Source: Spirosoma sp. SC4-14 | Lineage (GTDB): Bacteria > Bacteroidota > Bacteroidia > Cytophagales > Spirosomataceae | Assembly (NCBI RefSeq): GCF_037201965.1 | Contig: NZ_CP147518.1 | Coordinates: 2,907,001 to 2,971,000 of the forward strand | Reading direction: 5' to 3' | Length of the DNA: 64,000 bases | In this document: positions 57,878 to 64,000 of the stretch, in pieces | Layout: every line of letters starts with the position of its first letter | Position numbering within the stretch: the first letter of the stretch is position 1 | Notes under the pieces: generated by a model | The model's input: only the letters and a program-made list of their open reading frames with translations | Database searches by the model: none | What the model was told of the DNA's origin: nothing | Translations under genes and position numbers: made by a program

Positions 57878-58276
57878 TTAGACATTACTTTCCGGATACG
57901 TTTTTTTGTGTTGAGCGACCAGAATGGCATATTGTTCGGGTGTCAGAATGGCTTTGTAGGCGTGCACTTTTTCGGTTTCGACAACTATAGCCAGTGCCCG
58001 TAATTTATTCTTATCAAGCCCTTTGGGTTTCATTTTCTTGACGCCCTCATTGTATTTAACCGTAGCGTCGGTAATGATTTGTTTGGCTTTGGGAAGCTGC
58101 TGATCGGTTAGTTTGAGCCGCTGCTTATCGGCTTTCAGAACCGATTTAACAATCATACCAACTGTTACGCCATTGCCAAGAAATACAAATTTTTCGTTTT
58201 CCACCGACGACGGTGTTTGGGCAAACGAGCTGGAAATAACAAGCAACAGAGCCACTACTGAGGTAACGATTTTCAT
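57878..58276 (-). CDS. Small secreted protein of unknown function
   Basis: The 132-aa product is read from ATG 58276 (MKIVTSVVALLLVISSSFAQ, signal peptide). The mature part is Lys-rich and helical ('LTDQQLPKAKQIITDATVKYNEGVKKMKPKG', 'ILTPEQYAILVAQHKK'). The 'LTPEQYAILVA' ending resembles Spy/CpxP-like small periplasmic helical proteins. It is a single gene; no partner is evident. Confidence 0.65.
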   Translation of the reverse strand: MKIVTSVVALLLVISSSFAQTPSSVENEKFVFLGNGVTVGMIVKSVLKADKQRLKLTDQQLPKAKQIITDATVKYNEGVKKMKPKGLDKNKLRALAIVVETEKVHAYKAILTPEQYAILVAQHKKTYPESNV

Positions 58277-58736
58277 AAACGTAGGTTTAGTGTTGGTCAA
58301 TGACAAGGGACCATTGACACCTTTTTGCCGATACGGCTAAGATACGACACAAATGTTAGAACCCGGCCAGTTGTTGAGGCTATACACTCTGGACTGATCG
58401 CTCGCTATAGATCGAATGCGTTCGACAGGAACCCTCCGGGAAGGAAAGAAAATAGATTGTTCACCGATTTGTAGAACAGGCCGTATGGGCTTGTAGTCGT
58501 CTGTTTTACTGCCTGGTTAGCGACATTAAAATCCAATTAAAGAAAGTTCATAAGTCGAATGAAAATGGCTTAGCAAACGAAAAGACGGTTTTTTGTGACC
58601 GTGTCGGCTGTCTATAACTAGGAATAGTACTATTTTATTGGTAACAATAATTAAGCGAAATTTAATCATCCTGTCAGGTAGCCTTTTGCTCTAATCTGCT
58701 AGTAAATAATGCAGTTAGCGTCCAAACACTTATGTA
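58277..58736. other. Intergenic region without recognised features
   Basis: Besides a short GGTCAATG/CATTGAC repeat near 58296-58315 (TCATTGG-family words), nothing is supported. No long open frame, RNA fold or clear promoter is visible. Confidence 0.4.
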
Positions 58737-58967
58737 ATGTCAGGGCATTACGCTACTTACTTACTGGAGCAATTAATCCGAAACAAATTATCGATTGAAG
58801 AGCTGGGTGACTTTCTGGCTGGATTGGAAGACGAAGATAGCGCGCAGACCTACTCCGACATACTGGAGGCCTATTTTCAGGAACTGATCAAGCAGCAGAG
58901 GCAGGACCCGTCTTCCGATGATATCTCCGAAAAACCGCAACCCAATGCGAGTTCGGATAAGGGTTGA
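58737..58967 (+). CDS. Small acidic protein of unknown function
   Basis: The 76-aa product is acidic and probably helical: 'YLLEQLIRNKLSIEELGDFLAGLEDEDSAQTYSDILEAYFQELI'. The first 45 residues resemble the N-terminal segment of FecR-type anti-sigma factors, but no transmembrane or FecR domain follows. It lies 103 nt upstream of SusC pair 3 on the same strand and could be its first cistron. The start ATG is supported only by frame length; no clear promoter is visible. Confidence 0.5.
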   Translation: MSGHYATYLLEQLIRNKLSIEELGDFLAGLEDEDSAQTYSDILEAYFQELIKQQRQDPSSDDISEKPQPNASSDKG

Positions 58968-59070
58968 TGCCCAACGGTTTTGAGCGGGCCAGGGGAATTG
59001 CCTGAGCGTTGGATGAATTACTACCCTGTTGTCAATCAACTAGTTGTACGAACCATCTTTGAGAAAAAGT

Positions 59071-62000
59071 ATGAGTCTCTTTTCTACCTTCACCGGGATA
59101 CTTAAGCACGCACTGGCAGTTGTTCTGCTGGTAGGCGGGTGCATGATCCCAACGCTGGCTCAATCGTCCAGGCAAACCCGAACGATAACGGGTACAGTTA
59201 CTTTAGCTTCCGACGGGCAGCCTATTGCGGGAGCTAACGTACTCCTGAAAGGATCACAGACCGGAACCGTTACGGATAAGTCGGGACAGTATTCCATAAC
59301 CGTCAGCAGCGATAAAGCGGTTCTGGTCTACTCATTCGTTGGGCATACGCCACACGAAGAAACCGTTGGAAACCGGAACGTTATTAATGTTACGCTGACT
59401 GAAAGCAACGAGGTGTTGCAGGAAGTAGTTGTAACGGCGCTGGGAATCAAGCGCGAAGAACGTTCGCTGGGTTATTCGGTCGGTACTGTGGCCGGAAAAG
59501 ACATGACCCATGTGGTGCAGGAGAACGTTCTGAGCTCCATGGCGGGTAAAGTATCGGGTGTGCAAATCAGCCAGACGGGCGGAGCCGGTACGTCGGTCAG
59601 TATGGTGATTCGGGGGGCTAAGTCGCTTAGTACAGACAACCAGCCGCTGTTTGTCGTCGATGGAGTACCGGTAGCAAACTCCATGAGCAACGTATCGCAG
59701 GTGGCCGGTAATGGCAATACGGTCGATTATGGCAATGCCATTTCGGATATTAACCCCGAAGATGTAGAAAGCGTGTCGATCCTGAAAGGACCCAGTGCGG
59801 CTGCTCTATACGGAACGCGGGCCGGTAATGGTGTTGTGCTGATTACGACCAAGAGCGGATCGAAAAACAAAAAAATGACGGTGAACATCACCTCGAATAC
59901 GGTTTTCGATAAGCCCTATAAATTTCTTCCTATGGAAACCAAATATGCCGTAGGAAACCTTCCCTATCAACCCAATGCCCAGGGGGTCATTGTCGACCAG
60001 TCGGGCACTCCATACACCATCGATGAATCGCAATCGCAATGGGCTGGTCCGGAACTGGATAAAGGCTATAAGGCCATTCAGTGGAACAGCCCAACGGATG
60101 CGAACGGCAACCGGGTTCCGTTGCCGTTAGTATCGCACCCCAACAACGTGAAGAACTTTGTTCAGACGGGCATTACGACAAACAATGGAATTTCAATTGC
60201 CAATAGCTCCGATAAGATCGATTACCGGTTGTCGTATGGCAATATGAATAGCCACGGGATTATCCCCAATTCCGATTTGTTTAAAAATTCCATTGCGGTT
60301 AACTCGGCCGTTAAGGCAAGTAATAAACTGAGAATCAGTACCTCGATTGATCTGTCGCAGCAAAAGTCGAACAATCGGCCTGCCAGCGGTAACGGAACCA
60401 ACCCACTCGAAGCGGCTTATGATGTTGGCCCCAACAACGATATTCGGGATTTGCGGAATTACTGGGTGCCAGGTCAGGAAGGGCTTCAGCAGCTTTCGGT
60501 GTCGAAGGGTAATTACAACAACCCCTGGTTTATGGCCTATGAAGTGAAGAACGCCTTTGTTCGTAACCGGGTTTTCGGTAACCTGAAAGCCGATTGGCAG
60601 ATCACACCCGAACTGAGCCTGATGGGTATGTATGCGATGGATATGTATAACGAAAAGCGGGAAACCAAAATCACGAACAGTTATACGAAAGAAATCCACG
60701 GTGGGGCCTACGGGATCAACGATATTAACCAGATGGAGCGCAACATCAGCTTTCTGGCTACCTATAAGAAAGAGATCAAGGCATTTAACATGACTTTCTC
60801 GCTGGGTGGTAACGATCGCTATTCGACCAATAATAACGTGTCGGCCGGGAGCAAATCCGGATCGGGACTTATTATTCCGAACCTGTTTACGCTGTCGAAC
60901 GTGGCACCGACCAATCTGAACTATTCGAGCTATTATTTGCAGCGGGGTATCAAGAGCTTATACGCGCTGGCTAACATTGGCTATAAAGACAAAATCTATC
61001 TGGACATTACGGCCCGAAACGACTGGTCGAGTACGCTACCTAAAGGCAACAACAGTTACTTTTATCCGTCGGCATCGTTGAGTGTGCTGATGAACGAACT
61101 GATTCCGATGGGGCAGCAGGTGAGTTTGTTTAAACTAAGAGGAGGTGTTGCTCAGGTTGGTAACGATGCCGCTCCCTATAGCCTCTACAACACCCTGACC
61201 AATGCCGGTGCCTGGGGTGGAAATCTCATCCGGCTGGCTAAATCGAACCAGATTCTGCTGCCAACGCTGAAGCCCGAAATCTCGACCTCCTATGAAGGCG
61301 GTGTCGATCTGAATATGTTCCAGAACAAACTGCGGTTTACGGGTACGTACTACATGCAGGAGAATAAAAACCAGATTTTGCCCAGCACCATCGACGGCGC
61401 TTCCGGGTTTTCTACCAAAAATATCAATGCTGGTCTGCTGGTTTCAAGAGGGATTGAACTTTCGCTTGGTGGAACGCCAATCGACAAAAACGGACTTCGC
61501 TGGGACATTACCTTTAATTTCTCACGCAACCGGACCATTATTAAGGAGTTGGCGCCGGGTATCGATAAATTCACGTTCTGGACCGCCGGTAAGGGCGGAG
61601 CCTGGACCTATGTAGGTGAAACCGTGGGCGATATGTACGACGCACAACTCGTGACCGTTACCGACAAGTCGTCGCCCTACTATGGCTATCCAATTCTGAC
61701 CTCGGATGGGCAGTGGAATTCTGTAGGAGCCACCAGCGCCCGAAACAAAATCGGGAACTACAATCCGAAATTTATGCTCGGTACGCAAACAACAATCTCC
61801 TATAAAGGATTTTCGCTGAACATGAATTTCGACTGGCGGGCCGGTGGGAGCTTCCTGTCGCAAACCTATCGATACTACGAGTCGGACTTTCACTCCAAGC
61901 GCTATGTGGAGAGCATCATCAATCCGGGCGGACGCACGGGCGATGAACTGGCAAGCTGGCTGAAAGCCAATGCCGATCAGTATATTATTCCGCATGGCAA

Positions 62001-62493
62001 TTCGTTCCCGCAGGTGGGTGGCCCAACGGCGGCTTCGGGTGGATTTAGCTGGGCGGGCGACAATGGAACCAGCAACGGTAATTTCGTTCCGGGGGTGATG
62101 GCTCAGTACGATGCGAGCGGAAACATCACTGGCTATACCGAAAATCTGGGTGGTCCCAACACCGTATTCTTCGGCTACAACGATGGCTATGCATGGTCGT
62201 TTAATAAAGCCGCCCTCTTCGACGCATCATTCGTGAAACTCCGCGAAATCTCGCTGTCGTACGATATTCCCCGCTCGTTCCTGAAAGGATTAAAGGTGCA
62301 GAACGCATCGGTGGGCGTCTATAGCCGGAACATTATTCTATGGACAGCGGCCAAAATCAATATCGATCCCGAAATGGCCTTCCAGCCAACAACTACCCCT
62401 GGCACAACAGGTACGTTTATGCAGGGCGTTGAACGATACAATGTCACACCATGGGTTATTCCAATGGGCTTTAAACTAAACGTGACATTCTAA
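59071..62493 (+). CDS. SusC/RagA-family TonB-dependent outer-membrane transporter
   Basis: The 1140-aa product is read from ATG 59071 (MSLFSTFTGILKHALAVVLL), where a signal peptide starts; the open frame to 59044 begins at TTG and is rejected. A carboxypeptidase-like domain ('ITGTVTLASDGQPIAGANVLLKG'), the plug ('LQEVVVTALGIKREERSLGYSV', 'PLFVVDGVPV', 'VESVSILKGPSAAALYGTRAGNGVVLITTKSG') and a barrel ending 'GFKLNVTF' follow. It is closest to pair 1 SusC within this window (the same VVTALG.KREER. block). SusD starts 23 nt later. Confidence 0.95.
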   Translation: MSLFSTFTGILKHALAVVLLVGGCMIPTLAQSSRQTRTITGTVTLASDGQPIAGANVLLKGSQTGTVTDKSGQYSITVSSDKAVLVYSFVGHTPHEETVGNRNVINVTLTESNEVLQEVVVTALGIKREERSLGYSVGTVAGKDMTHVVQENVLSSMAGKVSGVQISQTGGAGTSVSMVIRGAKSLSTDNQPLFVVDGVPVANSMSNVSQVAGNGNTVDYGNAISDINPEDVESVSILKGPSAAALYGTRAGNGVVLITTKSGSKNKKMTVNITSNTVFDKPYKFLPMETKYAVGNLPYQPNAQGVIVDQSGTPYTIDESQSQWAGPELDKGYKAIQWNSPTDANGNRVPLPLVSHPNNVKNFVQTGITTNNGISIANSSDKIDYRLSYGNMNSHGIIPNSDLFKNSIAVNSAVKASNKLRISTSIDLSQQKSNNRPASGNGTNPLEAAYDVGPNNDIRDLRNYWVPGQEGLQQLSVSKGNYNNPWFMAYEVKNAFVRNRVFGNLKADWQITPELSLMGMYAMDMYNEKRETKITNSYTKEIHGGAYGINDINQMERNISFLATYKKEIKAFNMTFSLGGNDRYSTNNNVSAGSKSGSGLIIPNLFTLSNVAPTNLNYSSYYLQRGIKSLYALANIGYKDKIYLDITARNDWSSTLPKGNNSYFYPSASLSVLMNELIPMGQQVSLFKLRGGVAQVGNDAAPYSLYNTLTNAGAWGGNLIRLAKSNQILLPTLKPEISTSYEGGVDLNMFQNKLRFTGTYYMQENKNQILPSTIDGASGFSTKNINAGLLVSRGIELSLGGTPIDKNGLRWDITFNFSRNRTIIKELAPGIDKFTFWTAGKGGAWTYVGETVGDMYDAQLVTVTDKSSPYYGYPILTSDGQWNSVGATSARNKIGNYNPKFMLGTQTTISYKGFSLNMNFDWRAGGSFLSQTYRYYESDFHSKRYVESIINPGGRTGDELASWLKANADQYIIPHGNSFPQVGGPTAASGGFSWAGDNGTSNGNFVPGVMAQYDASGNITGYTENLGGPNTVFFGYNDGYAWSFNKAALFDASFVKLREISLSYDIPRSFLKGLKVQNASVGVYSRNIILWTAAKINIDPEMAFQPTTTPGTTGTFMQGVERYNVTPWVIPMGFKLNVTF

Positions 62494-62516
62494 AAACCTT
62501 TAAAGGATAACGAATC

Positions 62517-64000
62517 ATGAAAACCAGGATTGGTAAATACACAGCCTCCTTTATGCTGTTATTGACTCTGTTCTTTTCCTCCTGTAAGGATATAACGGAG
62601 TTAAATGTCAACTCTAACGGGGTTGTACCACAAAACGTTAACCCCGACCTTATTTTGCCAACGGTGCTTACCGAAGCGGCTAAATCCTATCTGAACCTCG
62701 GGTTTGGCGATGTTTCGGGGATTGTGCAACACACGCAGGGCGATGCGTTTAACTCGGGTCGTGATTATTATGACTGGGGGCAGAGTAATTCGTGGACCTC
62801 GTCGGGTTCATCATCGGGTGATTTCTACGGGATTCAACGCAACAACAAACTGCTCTACGACCGGTCGGTGGCGCTTGGGTATGAATTTCACCAGGCGATT
62901 TCGTTGATTATGAAGTCGATGATTTTTGGCCTGGTTGCCGATTTATGGGGCGATGCTCCTTATACCTGGGCAAACCGGGGCGAAGAAGGAACAGTAGCAG
63001 CCATTTCGCCAGCCTACGATAGTCAGGAAAGTATCTATACGGCTATTATGGCTGATCTGGAAACGGCAAACACGTTGTTGTCGAAAAATAAAAATTCGCT
63101 GGAAACGGTGTCCAGCACTGTTGATGTGTATTATGGTGGCGATCCGGCCAAATGGCGCAAATTTGCCAACACGCTGCTGCTGCGCTATTACATGCGGCTA
63201 TCGTCGAAAAAGCCTGATGTGGCCAAAGCCGGTATCGAAAAAATTGTAAGCAACCCCGATACCTATCCGCTGATTACGGATCAGGCCGATGATGCTACGA
63301 TGAGCTATCCGGGCGTAACGTCGGGTGTCGATGACTGGCCAACCAATACTTATTTCGATGCGAGTGGTCAGAACTACCGTCGGGTAAAACCCTGTCAGAC
63401 GCTGGTAGGGGCATTGCAAAGCCTGAACGACCCCCGGCTGGCAGTATGGGCCAAGAAAGTAGAGATCCCAATTGTGATTGACCCAACCTTGCCGCCAACC
63501 ACCGATCAGGTCGTTAACGGGGTTCGGTATTTTGGGACAGCCGCACCGGCTCTGCTGCAAACGCAGCAAATTGCGCCGGTCAATACCAACCCGAATTACG
63601 TAGGACTTCCGGCGGGTATTCAGTCGCCATCGACCTATAATGCCAACCCTATTGTGGGGCAGGCATCCTATAACCCGCACGTGTCGTATCTGAACGAGAT
63701 GTATATGCAGCCTTCTACCAGTAAAGCGCCGTTGCTGAAAGCGCGGCTGGCATCGGCGGCCGAAGTTAATTTTATTCTGGCCGAAGCGGCACTGAAAGGC
63801 TGGGCGGCTGGCGATGCCAAAACCAATTATTATGCAGGCATTAAAGCATCACTTACAACCTGGGGTGTAAGCAGTCAGTACGATACCTACATTGCAAATA
63901 AAGGAGTTGTGTTCGATGGAACCGTTAAGCAGGTGATCACTCAAAAATGGATTGCTGGCTGGACTGCCGCCACCGAAGCCTGGTTCGATTGGCGTCGGAC
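62517..64000 (+). CDS. SusD-like surface lipoprotein (SusD-like_2 type), partial
   Basis: The frame opens at ATG 62517 (MKTRIGKYTASFMLLLTLFFSSC, lipobox Cys23) and is open to the window edge, 494 codons, so only a short C-terminal part is missing. 'VYYGGDPAKWRKFANTLLLRYYMRLS' (about 200-225) and 'AAEVNFILAEAALKGWAAGD' (about 417-436) identify the SusD-like_2 branch, as in pair 1. The C-terminal 'WIAGWTAATEAWFDWRR' is the usual family ending region. It is the partner of SusC at 59071. Confidence 0.93.
   Translation, partial: MKTRIGKYTASFMLLLTLFFSSCKDITELNVNSNGVVPQNVNPDLILPTVLTEAAKSYLNLGFGDVSGIVQHTQGDAFNSGRDYYDWGQSNSWTSSGSSSGDFYGIQRNNKLLYDRSVALGYEFHQAISLIMKSMIFGLVADLWGDAPYTWANRGEEGTVAAISPAYDSQESIYTAIMADLETANTLLSKNKNSLETVSSTVDVYYGGDPAKWRKFANTLLLRYYMRLSSKKPDVAKAGIEKIVSNPDTYPLITDQADDATMSYPGVTSGVDDWPTNTYFDASGQNYRRVKPCQTLVGALQSLNDPRLAVWAKKVEIPIVIDPTLPPTTDQVVNGVRYFGTAAPALLQTQQIAPVNTNPNYVGLPAGIQSPSTYNANPIVGQASYNPHVSYLNEMYMQPSTSKAPLLKARLASAAEVNFILAEAALKGWAAGDAKTNYYAGIKASLTTWGVSSQYDTYIANKGVVFDGTVKQVITQKWIAGWTAATEAWFDWRR

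Noticed and set aside
59037..59046. CAACTAGTTG palindrome before SusC pair 3
   Set aside because: A single 10-bp palindrome without a partner or CG centre; expected by chance and too close to the start to judge.
1..64000. CRISPR array, prophage or insertion sequence
   Set aside because: No regularly spaced direct repeats with unique spacers, no transposase, integrase or phage structural genes were seen. The repeats are dispersed palindromes and a single tandem duplication.

Overview
The window comes from a Bacteroidota genome, most likely a Spirosoma-like member of the Cytophagales. This rests on three SusC/SusD-type outer-membrane pairs, a type B gliding-motility (type IX secretion) C-terminal domain, GLPGLI and GSIII/GSII families, TAnnTTTG promoter boxes and moderate GC. 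It is ordinary chromosome rich in polymer-utilisation loci. I see no rRNA, tRNA, CRISPR array, phage or intact insertion sequence. Both ends cut a gene.

Layout: 1-2705 (-) is the truncated secreted protein with the gliding-motility C-terminal domain. 3095-6008 (-) is an ECF sigma factor, a membrane HEAT-repeat protein in the anti-sigma position and two DUF4097-like secreted proteins. 6290-10058 (-) holds GSIII and GSII glutamine synthetases with a decayed AAA ATPase between them. 11096-15914 (+) is SusCD pair 1, followed by a Tat-exported phospholipase C (16155-18665). 19134-22766 (+) is an ethanolamine permease/EutB/EutC operon, then mtaB and an M48 peptidase. 25915-31505 (+) is a more AT-rich run of small secreted proteins, a LuxR-type regulator, a Cys-rich peptide, a GLPGLI protein and a TonB-dependent-receptor-like barrel. 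31623-47422 (-) is a large locus read from SusC down to a GH9-polysaccharide deacetylase fusion. It also holds SusD, an unknown large secreted protein, a sulfatase, a TIM-barrel isomerase, a gamma-glutamyltransferase and a sterol-desaturase-family enzyme. A membrane-anchored putative regulator is divergent from that SusC at 47587. 48992-52898 is a GHMP sugar kinase and a GH109-like glycosidase (-) divergent from a LacI regulator (+). 52974-55888 is kbl-tdh (-) divergent from an Lrp regulator. Then come a TRIC-type channel, a second LacI regulator, two small unknown proteins and SusCD pair 3, which runs off the right edge.

Two observations stand out. First, a pair of identical palindromic operators (CAAACGTTTG, 22 bp centre to centre) lies between the LacI gene and the GH109-like gene, and the same pair recurs about 270 bp upstream of SusCD pair 1, 41 kb away. 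This suggests one LacI regulon. Second, many gaps between same-strand genes carry long perfect or near-perfect stem-loops, including susC/susD, eutB/eutC and the mtaB leader. Several of them are built from a few dispersed repeat families. The LuxR/Cys-peptide/GLPGLI/barrel cluster is the best candidate for an uncharacterised system.
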